64,000 nt of DNA from Desulfobacteraceae bacterium (GTDB taxonomy: Bacteria > Desulfobacterota > Desulfobacteria > Desulfobacterales > Desulfobacteraceae), in assembly GCA_016743945.1 (NCBI GenBank), contig JADGFI010000025.1, forward strand, positions 17,768 to 81,767. Reading direction: 5' to 3'. The notes under the pieces were generated by a model. That model worked only from the letters and a program-made list of their open reading frames with translations. It ran no database searches and had not been told where the DNA came from. This document shows positions 9,285 to 17,716 of the stretch, one piece after another. The stretch's first letter is position 1. Each line of letters begins with the position of its first letter. The position numbers and the translations under genes are program-made.

Positions 9285-9470
9285 TTAAATTTTCATCAAC
9301 TCATCCTCATCATTTTTTTCTGATAAAAACCTGTTTGCCTTCTTTTCTCTCAGAGCACCCTTTTTATCATTTTTTATTTTCCGGTTACCCCCATCTTCAT
9401 CACAAGTGTATGGCTTGCCGCATTCAGAACATTTTGGCGTTTCAGAAAAGAGAACGTTTTCTTTTTCCAC
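9285..9470 (-). pseudogene. Cysteine-containing fragment, probable gene remnant
   Basis: An open frame with a CSECGKPYTC stretch that looks like half of a zinc ribbon, then a Lys/Glu-rich tail. The only starts are weak (GTG at 9470), and the frame stays open upstream to a stop near 9530 without a good start. It lies among decayed genes, so I read it as a C-terminal fragment. I do not recognise the parent family. Confidence 0.3.
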
Positions 9471-9526
9471 TGGAAGATCTGGACAATCAGTAAGTCCATG
9501 CCCTACTGCCGGACTGCTGACCCCGA

Positions 9527-9578
9527 ATTATTGCATCCCATATTGTTTCCCCCGGTTGGATTTAAAACAAAACCCGAT
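9527..9578 (+). pseudogene. 52-bp relic of an M18 aminopeptidase gene
   Basis: This stretch matches 6079-6131 inside the M18 gene at about 49 of 53 positions, with a 31-base perfect run over CCCCGGTTGGATTT and onward. It has one deleted C, which shifts the frame. In the parent this encodes the zinc-binding ASHIDSPRLDLKQNP segment. No other part of the gene is visible here. It is the remains of a second, paralogous copy or a product of ectopic recombination. Confidence 0.75.
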
Positions 9579-9702
9579 ATGTCCAGCATGGCGGTTTTAA
9601 TTTTTTCCTGATTGGCAATGGCCCCAAGGGGCACCAGGGCTTGCAGCCAAATTTTTTTGTACCAGCCGAGCTTTCACCAACAGATCAAAGGTTTTCCAAT
9701 TG

Positions 9703-9915
9703 TTAGGGCTGGTGTGCCCCTGATTTAAGCGGGTATATTTTATCTGTTCTCCCAATCAAAGTAGGCTCAAGAGGAATACAAACAGGAGTAGATTTCCATT
9801 CTCTTGTATATTCAAAAGAAGCACTTTCACGCCCATGACGATCATGCAGCCATAACCGTCCGACAAAATGTGTTTTCCCTGCAAGATCAATATGTACAAA
9901 TATATTCTCAGGCAT
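9703..9915 (-). pseudogene. hipA: hipA N-terminal remnant
   Basis: The first about 45 residues match the HipA N-terminal domain: an opening beta strand, VGRLWLHDRHGRESASFEY, then PLEPTL. In intact HipA kinases (about 400 aa) the FGAIxD-type and kinase motifs follow. Here the frame ends after 70 codons and nothing HipA-like continues downstream. So the kinase domain is lost, and with it the toxin activity of phosphorylating glutamyl-tRNA synthetase. It follows a hipB-like gene on the same strand with an 8-base gap, the normal hipBA order. Confidence 0.75.
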
Positions 9916-9923
9916 ACTATCCC

Positions 9924-10166
9924 CTATAATTTGATATCCCGGGCGCGAAGCGGGATTCTTTTTTCATCAAGCATTCGGCCCATTGTATCCTTTTCTATGT
10001 CAGCCAGATTTGTCCAAGCCACACCTAATCCGATGGCAAAAATTACAGATGCATGATTTCCAATACCGACTCCGGAATCACCTTTTTGTATTTTTGACAG
10101 CGTCTCCCGGCTTATTCCAGCCCGATCAGCGACACAATCGAATGGATTTAAATTTGAACACCACAA
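9924..10166 (-). pseudogene. hipB: hipB-like XRE antitoxin remnant, N-terminus replaced
   Basis: The helix-turn-helix core ADRAGISRETLSKIQKGD and the following GVGIGNHASVIFAIGLG plus a C-terminal RMLDEKRIPLRARD are typical of HipB-type Xre antitoxins. Similarity stops abruptly just upstream of VADRAG (near 10133). Normal family members have 15-25 more residues with the first HTH helix. The track ORF only starts from a TTG without a ribosome site. Even so, a shortened product could be made. Confidence 0.7.
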
Positions 10167-10263
10167 TAACCGTGTTCAATTTGCTGCCATTCAGCAGATA
10201 CAGCGCTCCAGAAATGAGGTAAGGGAAAATAGGAAACTATTTGATCTGGAGGATTTTATTTGA
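10153..10263 (+). pseudogene. 3' remnant of an antitoxin gene
   Basis: A frame ending VRENRKLFDLEDFI stops with TGA that overlaps the ATG of the next toxin (TGATG), the standard layout of an antitoxin-toxin pair. No ATG, GTG or TTG exists in the frame back to the previous stop near 10054. The upstream half is antisense to the hipB remnant. The 5' half of the antitoxin has therefore been lost at the same junction that truncated hipB. Confidence 0.5.
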
Positions 10264-10574
10264 TGTGTCGGGTCAGACTGACCCCTACTGCTGCAAAAAT
10301 ATTCAACCGCCTGCACCCTGACATCAAAAAAACAGCTCAAATCAACACTCAAAGAGTATACGACACCCCGCACACGGAAAAAGTGCTACAGGATAAACTG
10401 ATCGACTTCAGGTCTTTAAAGATGAAACTCTACCGTGCAGTATATCAAATTGATGATCGGAACAAAACCATCATTATCTATACCAATGGACACTGCAGGG
10501 ATATCTATTGCTGCATGGACCTTTGGAACCATTCGGAAAAAAATTATTTCGGGGTTGTTCCGCCCTCAATATAG
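10263..10574 (+). CDS. RelE/ParE-family toxin-like protein
   Basis: A 103-aa RelE/ParE-like protein: RLTPTAAKIFNRLHPDIKK at the N-terminus, LYRAVYQIDDRNKTIII as the core strands and NGHCRDIY at the end of the fold. GGAGG lies about ten bases before the ATG at 10263; the track adds a TTG codon. The last about 15 residues after the fold run 31 bases into the 3' end of folE2 on the other strand. That tail is unusual and suggests its original 3' end was lost on insertion. With its antitoxin truncated it may be inactive or orphaned. Confidence 0.7.
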   Translation: MCRVRLTPTAAKIFNRLHPDIKKTAQINTQRVYDTPHTEKVLQDKLIDFRSLKMKLYRAVYQIDDRNKTIIIYTNGHCRDIYCCMDLWNHSEKNYFGVVPPSI

Positions 10575-11326
10575 GCATAGGCACTGTGGTTATGGATAGA
10601 TTCATAATTTTCCGCACTCACTGAAAACCAGGTAATGTTTTCATCCTCCATCAGGATTTTTGCCACATCCCTTGCAATATCTTCCACAAACTTGGGATTG
10701 TTGTAGGCCTTTTCCGTGACAAATTTTTCATCTTTTCTTTTGAGAACGGAAAAGATATCACAGGAGCCGGAACGTTCAACAATGTCCACAATATTTTCAA
10801 TCCAGATGAGTTTTTTAAACCGGGTGTTCACCAACACCTCGCCCCGCTGGTTGTGGGCACCGCCATCACTGATCTCCTTTGAGCAGGGACAAACCGAGGT
10901 GACAGGAACCGCCACTTTTAACACAATGTCGGTATTGTTATTGGCATCCAAGGAGCCGAATATGGAACAGGTATAGTCCATGAAGCCTCTGGCACCAACG
11001 CAGGGAGACACTTTTTCAATGAAATAGGGAAAGGTAATTTCAATGTGGGAGGATTCAGCTCCGAGATTTTTTTTCATGTCCCCAAGGATCGTTGTTAAAG
11101 ACTCGAGGGAAACCTGGGTTCTGGAGGAATGCAAAATTTCCACAAAACGGCTCATGTGAGTGCCCTTACACTGATGGGGCAGATCCACATACATACAAAT
11201 ATCAGCCACTGTGGACTGAATCCCCTTTGTTTTGTCCATGACCTTTACAGGGTATTTAAGCCCCTTGATACCCACTTTATCAATGGGAATTTTTCTAAAA
11301 TCGGGTTGATTTTGAGTGTCAATCAT
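10544..11326 (-). CDS. folE2: GTP cyclohydrolase FolE2 (type IB)
   Basis: A GCYH-IB enzyme converting GTP to 7,8-dihydroneopterin triphosphate for folate and queuosine-type pathways. The active-site cysteine region PVTSVCPCSKEISDGG and the DICMYVDLP and KGTHMSRF segments are typical. It has 260 aa, the normal length. Type IB enzymes can use metals other than zinc, which suits low-zinc or anaerobic cells. It overlaps the end of ttcA by 8 bases and is last in the greA-rpoZ-ttcA-folE2 run. Confidence 0.95.
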   Translation of the reverse strand: MIDTQNQPDFRKIPIDKVGIKGLKYPVKVMDKTKGIQSTVADICMYVDLPHQCKGTHMSRFVEILHSSRTQVSLESLTTILGDMKKNLGAESSHIEITFPYFIEKVSPCVGARGFMDYTCSIFGSLDANNNTDIVLKVAVPVTSVCPCSKEISDGGAHNQRGEVLVNTRFKKLIWIENIVDIVERSGSCDIFSVLKRKDEKFVTEKAYNNPKFVEDIARDVAKILMEDENITWFSVSAENYESIHNHSAYAYIEGGTTPK

Positions 11327-12053
11327 TTTGAATCTCTAAAAGATAGTCAGATGCAACATTACCCATTGCCCTGAATATATTGCCCTTTATATGATTATTT
11401 TGTTTATACAAATTTTCAAGCATCTGCCGGATTTCCCCTCTTTTTGTCCTGTTTGCACTGGGACAATTATTAATAAAACCCGGTAAACCAATTTTTTTTG
11501 CAAATGCAACGATATCTTTTTTTTCAACATATGCCAACGGCCTGATTATATCAAGGTTGCCGTTGAAAAAAGATTGCCTGGGTTTCATGGTGCCGATCTT
11601 TCCTGCATAGAACATATTGATAAAAAGGGTTTCAATAATATCATCTTTATTATGCCCCAGGGCAATTTTTTTACAGCCAAGTTCTTTTGCAATTTCAAAC
11701 AACCTGTTTCTTCTGAGCCGGGCACATAAAAAACAGGGATTTTCCCTGTTTTCCTTTGAATGTGCCCGAACACCAAAATCTGTGATTTCAACCCGCAGGG
11801 GATAAAAATTTTTCCCCACATAGTCTTCAAGTTCATTGACAAACGAGTCTTTAAACCCCGGGTCCACATGGACAGGAATAATATCAAATTTTACGGGAGC
11901 TCTTTTTTGCAAGGAAAACAAGACCTGTAAAAGCGTCTGACTGTCTTTGCCACCGGAAAGCCCGACAATAATTTTATCTTTATCTGCAATCATGTCCCAG
12001 TCAGAAATGGACTTTCCCACAGCATGGCGTACTCTTTTCTCAACGGGTTTCAA
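11319..12053 (-). CDS. ttcA: TtcA-family tRNA-thiolating ATPase
   Basis: A PP-loop ATPase with SGGKDS near residue 34. A CFLCARLRRNRL motif near residue 107 supplies the paired cysteines that hold an iron-sulfur cluster in TtcA. LGHNKDDIIET and the C-terminal CPSANRTKRG also fit. TtcA makes 2-thiocytidine at tRNA position 32. Close relatives act on other thiolated products, so the exact tRNA base is inferred. It begins with TTG six bases after the rpoZ stop, with GAAGCGG as a weak ribosome site. Confidence 0.85.
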   Translation of the reverse strand: MKPVEKRVRHAVGKSISDWDMIADKDKIIVGLSGGKDSQTLLQVLFSLQKRAPVKFDIIPVHVDPGFKDSFVNELEDYVGKNFYPLRVEITDFGVRAHSKENRENPCFLCARLRRNRLFEIAKELGCKKIALGHNKDDIIETLFINMFYAGKIGTMKPRQSFFNGNLDIIRPLAYVEKKDIVAFAKKIGLPGFINNCPSANRTKRGEIRQMLENLYKQNNHIKGNIFRAMGNVASDYLLEIQND

Positions 12054-12059
12054 CCGCTT

Positions 12060-12269
12060 CTATTGGTTTTCCGGTTCTTCTTTTCGTTTGGCGATAACCC
12101 TTCCTGCTGCAATCTCTCTTAAAACAGTGACAACATCTTCATTGTTTGAGGATTTCACCAGCAGTTCGGCACCCTCCCGGACCTGACGAATCCGTTTGGC
12201 AGCCAGATGAACGAGGGTAAATCTATTATCAACATTTTTTAAACAATCTTCTATGGTTACTCTTGCCAA
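12060..12269 (-). CDS. rpoZ: RNA polymerase omega subunit
   Basis: The 69-aa protein begins MARVTIEDCL and has RFTLVHLAAKRIRQV, the conserved omega core that clamps the beta-prime subunit. The start is TTG at 12269, since GGAGG lies eight bases before it; the track start at 12284 falls on the ribosome site itself. It lies between greA and ttcA on the same strand. It helps RNA polymerase assembly and, in many bacteria, ppGpp response. Confidence 0.93.
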   Translation of the reverse strand: MARVTIEDCLKNVDNRFTLVHLAAKRIRQVREGAELLVKSSNNEDVVTVLREIAAGRVIAKRKEEPENQ

Positions 12270-12290
12270 AATAATTTCCTCCAAATTTAT

Positions 12291-12758
12291 CTAAAGAATA
12301 TCGATTATCTCATATACTCTTTTTCCGCCCGGGGCTTGTAAAACAGCTTCATCCCCAGGAACTTTTCCAATTAACGCACTGCCAAGGGGAGAGGATACAG
12401 AGATCTTTCCGTTCCGTATATCCGCTTCATCAGCACCGACAATCATATATTCAACTTCTTCTTCAGAATCGAGATTCACAACCAAAACTCTTGTTGCAAA
12501 TCGGACCACATCCTTGCCGACAGTGGCCGGATCAATAACTTTTGCATTACCCAGCTTATAACCGATTTCTCCGATACGGCCTTCAATAAAAGACTGTCTC
12601 TCTTTGGCAGCATGGTATTCTGCATTTTCCGAAAGGTCACCGTGGGCCCTGGCCGTTTCAATGGCTTTTATGTTTTCAGGCCGCTCAACAGTTTTCAACC
12701 GTTCCAAATCTTTTTTTAAGGCCTCAAAGCCTTCTGTTGTTATGGGTATTTGCTCCAA
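12291..12758 (-). CDS. greA: Transcription elongation factor GreA
   Basis: A 155-aa Gre factor with the N-terminal coiled coil (ARAHGDLSENAEYHAAKE, which carries the acidic tip D and E used for transcript cleavage) and a C-terminal FKBP-like domain (SSPLGSALIGKVPGD). It rescues backtracked RNA polymerase. The only sensible start is TTG at 12758, with GGAG about a dozen bases upstream. It heads the greA-rpoZ-ttcA-folE2 run. Confidence 0.95.
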   Translation of the reverse strand: MEQIPITTEGFEALKKDLERLKTVERPENIKAIETARAHGDLSENAEYHAAKERQSFIEGRIGEIGYKLGNAKVIDPATVGKDVVRFATRVLVVNLDSEEEVEYMIVGADEADIRNGKISVSSPLGSALIGKVPGDEAVLQAPGGKRVYEIIDIL

Positions 12759-12850
12759 AATTACAATTCACTCCGTTTATAAAAATAATTGGGTTATAGA
12801 CAAGATTAGCGATCTGGATAAATCACCAGTCAGACAATACAATAGGCACA

Positions 12851-13594
12851 TTAGAATCCCTTATCTGCCTGGGTTTCTTTGTCATTTTTTGATGGAGAAT
12901 GAAACATAAGTGATAAGACAGGTCCGGAAACGACATAGGTTAAAAAGACAACAAACAATAAAATACAGGGTTCAGTGGCAATGGCCACAAAAATCAGGAT
13001 CAATCCCACCAATTTATTAAATGTCATGCTCTTAAAAAGTGAAACATTTTTAAAACTTTTGTAAGCAAATGTACTGACCATACAAAAGGAAAGGCCAAAC
13101 ATCATTACCAGCAGAGTCACCTTGAAGGGATCAGGATTTAGTTCCAAACGGGAAAAAAACAGGACAGCGGAAACAACCGTTGCCGCTGCCGCAGGAATCG
13201 GCAATCCTTCAAAATCAGGAGAAGAAAAGGTGCTGGTATTAAAACGGGCAAGCCGCAATGCCCCGCAGGTCATGAAAAGAAACCCGGCCAGCCAGCCAGC
13301 CCTTCCCATGGGTTCAAGGCCCCATAGTACCATCAGCAAGGCAGGCGCCATTCCAAAGGTCAAAAGGTCCGCCAGGGAATCATACTCAATCCCGAACTTG
13401 GAGGTTGTGTTGGTGGCACGGGCGATTTTGCCATCAAGAAGGTCAAAAACAGCACCGATCAAAATGGCAATGGCGGCATCTGTAAATCTTGATTGAACCG
13501 AGGACAAAACAGAATAATACCCACAAAAAAGATTCATGGTTGTAAACAAATTGGGAAGAATATAAATACTTTTTTTAAAATTTGTGTTTGTCAT
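12851..13594 (-). CDS. pssA: CDP-diacylglycerol-serine O-phosphatidyltransferase
   Basis: A membrane CDP-alcohol phosphatidyltransferase of 247 aa. The family motif DGxxAR...G...D...D is complete, starting at LLDGKIARAT and ending in YDSLADLL (about residues 50-72). There are six or so membrane segments. It condenses CDP-diacylglycerol with serine to give phosphatidylserine, the substrate of the neighbouring Psd. It starts 18 bases after the psd gene and the two form a phosphatidylethanolamine operon. Confidence 0.94.
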   Translation of the reverse strand: MTNTNFKKSIYILPNLFTTMNLFCGYYSVLSSVQSRFTDAAIAILIGAVFDLLDGKIARATNTTSKFGIEYDSLADLLTFGMAPALLMVLWGLEPMGRAGWLAGFLFMTCGALRLARFNTSTFSSPDFEGLPIPAAAATVVSAVLFFSRLELNPDPFKVTLLVMMFGLSFCMVSTFAYKSFKNVSLFKSMTFNKLVGLILIFVAIATEPCILLFVVFLTYVVSGPVLSLMFHSPSKNDKETQADKGF

Positions 13595-13612
13595 ATAAGT
13601 ATTGCCCTTCTA

Positions 13613-14275
13613 TCAATTCATAATCCCGATCACAGTGGTGCCAGCCTTTGTTTTATCGCCTATCTTGACACAAACTTCAAAATCCAGGGGCAGGTAAAGA
13701 TCAAGACGGGACCCAAATTGGATCATGCCGTATCGGTCCCCTTTCTTAATTTGCTCACCTACTTGAACGCAATTCACAATTCTTCTGGCGATCAACCCCG
13801 CAATCTGGACAACAACAAATTTTTTATCTGCCCCGGTCTTTACAACCAAGGCATTGCGTTCGTTGTGAATGGAGGCCTTATCAAAAGAGGCATTGATAAA
13901 TTTACCCGGGTTGTATTGAACCCGTTCAATAACACCGTCAAAGGGAATTCTGTTCACATGAACATTAAACACATTCATGAAAATACTCACCTTTTGGCAG
14001 GGTCCAGACATATACTCACAGGTTGAAAGTCGTTCAATAATAATCACACGACCATCGGCCGGAGACGCCAATTCATTTTCATCCTTGGGAATCTCCCGGT
14101 CAGGGTCCCTGAAAAACCAGCAGACAAACAGGGTCACGCCCAGAGAAATGAGACCTGCTACCGTCCACCCAAAATAAAAAAGCATCCCCGTTATGAGGAT
14201 GGTTAAAAAAACGAACTTCAGCCCCGGCATCGCAATGGGCAAAACTGCCCGGGCCGGCCATTTTGATCTGTTCAT
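13613..14275 (-). CDS. psd: Phosphatidylserine decarboxylase, short form
   Basis: A 220-aa pyruvoyl-dependent decarboxylase of the short (archaetidylserine-type) class. MNVFNVHVNRIPFDG holds the conserved His, and the self-cleavage site is the FGS near residue 188 (MIQFGSRLD), where Ser becomes the pyruvoyl group. Two N-terminal membrane helices (about 15-50) anchor it. It makes phosphatidylethanolamine from the PssA product. It is upstream of pssA on the same strand. Confidence 0.94.
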   Translation of the reverse strand: MNRSKWPARAVLPIAMPGLKFVFLTILITGMLFYFGWTVAGLISLGVTLFVCWFFRDPDREIPKDENELASPADGRVIIIERLSTCEYMSGPCQKVSIFMNVFNVHVNRIPFDGVIERVQYNPGKFINASFDKASIHNERNALVVKTGADKKFVVVQIAGLIARRIVNCVQVGEQIKKGDRYGMIQFGSRLDLYLPLDFEVCVKIGDKTKAGTTVIGIMN

Positions 14276-14332
14276 AGGCTTTCTTTCCCAAAACTATATT
14301 CAGAGTATAATATCAAATAACAGGCCATTGTG

Positions 14333-15058
14333 TCAATATGCTTGTTTGAACTCGTTATTTGGACTTTTTTTTGCCCTGGTGTCAAATTGGAGTTCCGCAT
14401 CTGATTTTCTAATGTAACTGGGCGTTAATTTATTTTCAGGGCAATTAAAAAAATGATCATTTAAAAGAGCAGATCTTGCCAGACAAACAGCACTCACATA
14501 ATCCATGGTTTCACAGGAAAACATAGCGTTTTGATGAGTCATACCCATTATCAGCTCTTTATAGGCCTTTGATCCGGATCCGACAAACAAAGCACGTTCC
14601 CCGGCCAACAGGACCGCCTGATCTGGAGAGCAGACAATTTCATCACTTTTGCCCACAAGGGTGCCGCTTTCAAAATGATACACGGCGCAATACACTTCAT
14701 TGCGCCTTGCATCCATCATCACACAAACAGGAACAGATGCAACACAGAACCGATAGGCAATGCCGTCAAGACTTGAAACACCGGCATCGGGCTTGGACAC
14801 GGCATAGGCCAATCCTTTTATGACAGATATCCCGATGCGAAGTCCTGTAAAACTGCCCGGCCCCTTTGCTGCAATAAACCCATCGATTTCCGACAGAACA
14901 CACCCGGCACGACATGCCAACAGATGTTCCACCATGGCCACAAGGCGCTTGGAATGGGTTTGCTTGTCTGCCCAGTATTCTTCGCATACCAAAGCGTTAT
15001 TCTCAAAAACAGCCAGACTGCACCCCTGCTCGGCAGTGCTTAGAGAAAGTATCCGCAA
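14333..15058 (-). CDS. tsaB: tRNA threonylcarbamoyladenosine factor TsaB
   Basis: TsaB belongs to the ASKHA fold and partners TsaD in making t6A at tRNA position 37. The motif AKGPGSFTGLRIG near residue 70 is characteristic. The correct start is TTG at 15058 (MRILSLSTAE), with GGAAG about seven bases upstream. The track ORF instead extends 28 codons into the repetitive 3' end of lon, giving a Lys/Arg-rich artefact. It begins two bases after the lon stop and is probably coupled to it. Confidence 0.9.
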   Translation of the reverse strand: MRILSLSTAEQGCSLAVFENNALVCEEYWADKQTHSKRLVAMVEHLLACRAGCVLSEIDGFIAAKGPGSFTGLRIGISVIKGLAYAVSKPDAGVSSLDGIAYRFCVASVPVCVMMDARRNEVYCAVYHFESGTLVGKSDEIVCSPDQAVLLAGERALFVGSGSKAYKELIMGMTHQNAMFSCETMDYVSAVCLARSALLNDHFFNCPENKLTPSYIRKSDAELQFDTRAKKSPNNEFKQAY

Positions 15059-15059
15059 G

Positions 15060-17498
15060 CTATACTTCCTTTTCCGGAGCCTTTTTCGGAGCCTTTTTGG
15101 AGGCTTTTTCCGGAGCTTTTTCCGGAGCCTTTTCCAGAGCAATGTCCAGCACTTCTTTCACATCCTTGACACAGGTAAACTTAAGCTTGTTTTTAATGGC
15201 TTTGGGAATATCATAGAGATCCTTGACATTCTTTGCCGGGATAATCACATGCTTGATCCCTGCCCTTAGCGCTCCAAGTGTTTTTTCCTTGAGCCCGCCA
15301 ATGGGCAGCACACGTCCCCTCAGGGAAATCTCTCCTGTCATGGCAACCTTATTGTTCACTTTTCGGTTGGTAAAAGCAGACACCAGAGCCGTTGCCATGG
15401 CAATTCCTGCCGAAGGCCCATCTTTCGGGATGGCGCCGGCCGGAACATGGATATGGATATCAAAGCTCTCAAAGGCATCCTTGTCAATCCCCAGTGCCTC
15501 CTGGTTGGCCTTGGTGTATGTCAGGGCGGCCCGGGCAGATTCCTGCATGACCTCACCGATTTGGCCGGTTACCGATAACTCGCCCTTCCCCGGAAACAAG
15601 GATATCTCAATATAAAGATGTTCTCCCCCAAATTCTGTCCAGGCAAGACCCGTTGCAAGCCCGACCTGGCTCTCTTCTTGATCCAGTTCCGACATATAAT
15701 GGGGCGGACCTAAATACTTGGTCAGGTTCTGTTTGGTCACCGCAAAACGGCCCTTTTTCCCCTCGGCAATCTGCCGGGCAATCTTCCGGCAGATGGTATC
15801 CAACCGCCTCTCCAATCCCCGCAAACCCGCTTCCAGGGTGTACTCGGAAACAATGCAGGCCAAGGCAGAGGAACTGATATGGATGGATCTTCGAATCAAA
15901 CCGTTATCCTTAAGTTTTCTGGGGATAAGATGTCGTGTGGCAATGGTTATTTTTTCCGGATGGGTATATCCGGAGATCCGGATCACCTCCATTCGGTCCA
16001 GCAATGCCGACGGAATGGTATCGGTCATATTGGCGGTTAAAATAAACAATACATTGGAAAGATCAAAGGGCATGTTCAGATAATGATCTGAAAATTCGAA
16101 ATTTTGTTCCGGATCCAAGGCTTCCAGGAGAGCAGAAGAAGGATCCCCCCGAAAGTCACTTCCCAGTTTATCGATTTCATCCAGCATAAATACCGGATTG
16201 TTGGTGCCGCATTGACGCAGCCCCTGGAGAATTCTGCCCGGCATGGCACCGATATAGGTCCTTCTATGTCCCCGAATTTCTGCTTCATCCCGGATTCCCC
16301 CAAGGGAGAGCCGATGAAATTTACGTTTCATGGCCTTGGCAATGGCTTGTCCCAGGGATGTTTTTCCCACACCCGGAGGGCCGACAAAACAAATAATCTG
16401 TCCTTTTTTCTTGGGATTCAACTTTCTGACACTCAAATATTCAAGGATTCTTTCCTTGGCTTTTGTCAGGCCATAGTGATTTTCATCCAGCATTCCCTCG
16501 GACTTTTTAATATCCAGAAAATCTTTTGTGGACCGGCTCCAGGGCAATTCAACAATAGTATCAAGGTAGGTCCTGACAACCGAGGCTTCAGAAGAATCAA
16601 AATGCATTTGCTCCAGCCGTTTTAACTGCTTAAAAGTTTCCTCTTCACACTCCTTGGGCAGCTTGCATTTTTTTATCTTGGTTTTAAATTCTTCAATTTC
16701 AGCAAGCTTATCATCGCTTTCTCCAAGTTCCCGGTGAATGGCCTTGACCTGTTCCCGAAGATAATAATCCCGCTGGCTTTTTGTAATTTCATCTTTCACA
16801 TCTGTCTGGATCTTCGCCTGGACAGTTGAAAGATCAAGCTCTCTTGCCAGTAAATCGTTAACCGTCTTAAGCCGATCCTCTGAGTCTGTTATTTCCAGCA
16901 GCATCTGGGCATCTTCCACCCTAAGGTTTAAATTGGAAGCCACCAGATCTGCCAGTTTTCCAGGAGACTCAATATGTGACAAAAGATCTCCCACATCCCC
17001 GGACAACTCCCCTTTGAGGGCCAGCAGTTTTTCACTACTTTCCTTGACATTTCGCATCAATGCTTCGATTTCAATGTCAATTTCTTTTGGGTCCGTATCC
17101 GTCAGGAGCTCTATATCCACCTTGAAATACCGTTTCTTTTTCACATATTCAAGAATTTTTGCCTTGGCAATTCCCTGAACCAACGCCTTGATTCGCCCAT
17201 CGGGCATTTTAATCATTTTTTGCACACGCCCAATGGTGCCCACATCATAGACATCCTCAGGCCCTGGTTTTTCAACCTCGGAATCTTTTTGTGCGGACAA
17301 AAAGATATAGCGGTCAAAGTCCACACATGCCTCAACCGCTTTTATTGATTTTTCACGTCCGACAAACAAGGGCAGTAGCATATCCGTAAACACAACTACA
17401 TCCCTTACCGGCATCATGGGAAGGGTTTTGGGAATATCATCGATATTACCCTCTTTTTCTATAATCTCAATGAGATCATCAATATCTGCTTCTGCCAT
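15060..17498 (-). CDS. lon: ATP-dependent protease Lon
   Basis: An 812-aa LonA-type protease. An N-terminal substrate-binding domain (PMMPVRDVVVF) is followed by AAA+ Walker A (GPPGVGKTSLG, near residue 371), Walker B (FMLDEIDKLG) and a C-terminal peptidase domain with the catalytic Ser (PKDGPSAGIAMA) and Lys (GGLKEKTLGA). It degrades damaged and regulatory proteins in the cytoplasm. AAGGAG precedes the ATG. The last about 24 residues are a repeat-rich EKAPEKAPEKA tail not found in standard Lon. Confidence 0.97.
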   Translation of the reverse strand: MAEADIDDLIEIIEKEGNIDDIPKTLPMMPVRDVVVFTDMLLPLFVGREKSIKAVEACVDFDRYIFLSAQKDSEVEKPGPEDVYDVGTIGRVQKMIKMPDGRIKALVQGIAKAKILEYVKKKRYFKVDIELLTDTDPKEIDIEIEALMRNVKESSEKLLALKGELSGDVGDLLSHIESPGKLADLVASNLNLRVEDAQMLLEITDSEDRLKTVNDLLARELDLSTVQAKIQTDVKDEITKSQRDYYLREQVKAIHRELGESDDKLAEIEEFKTKIKKCKLPKECEEETFKQLKRLEQMHFDSSEASVVRTYLDTIVELPWSRSTKDFLDIKKSEGMLDENHYGLTKAKERILEYLSVRKLNPKKKGQIICFVGPPGVGKTSLGQAIAKAMKRKFHRLSLGGIRDEAEIRGHRRTYIGAMPGRILQGLRQCGTNNPVFMLDEIDKLGSDFRGDPSSALLEALDPEQNFEFSDHYLNMPFDLSNVLFILTANMTDTIPSALLDRMEVIRISGYTHPEKITIATRHLIPRKLKDNGLIRRSIHISSSALACIVSEYTLEAGLRGLERRLDTICRKIARQIAEGKKGRFAVTKQNLTKYLGPPHYMSELDQEESQVGLATGLAWTEFGGEHLYIEISLFPGKGELSVTGQIGEVMQESARAALTYTKANQEALGIDKDAFESFDIHIHVPAGAIPKDGPSAGIAMATALVSAFTNRKVNNKVAMTGEISLRGRVLPIGGLKEKTLGALRAGIKHVIIPAKNVKDLYDIPKAIKNKLKFTCVKDVKEVLDIALEKAPEKAPEKASKKAPKKAPEKEV
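15063..15140 (-). repeat. Imperfect 12-bp tandem repeat encoding the Lon tail
   Basis: About six imperfect copies of a 12-bp unit (gcTTTTTCCGGA type on the plus strand) encode EKAP/KKAP tetrapeptides at the Lon C-terminus. The unit is a multiple of three, so changes in copy number would keep the frame. Confidence 0.75.
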
Positions 17499-17716
17499 TT
17501 ATACTCCTTATATTATCACAAATACACTGAATAGAACTTGTCCTAGGATCATCCATAGTTCCATTCAGCGATTAAAATTGCTTTCCGTCATTTATTTACA
17601 GCTGGTTCTACAATAAAACAGAATTTTCTTTTTACAATATCCTTGAAAAAATATTTTTAAAATCAGATACTCTTGAAGATTAAGATCAATCCGCCTAAAC
17701 AAGGAAATTTAAAATA

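Noticed and set aside
15059-15142. 28-codon Lys/Arg-rich N-terminal extension of tsaB
   Set aside because: It is the lon repeat read in a different frame; TTG at 15058 with a ribosome site is the real start.
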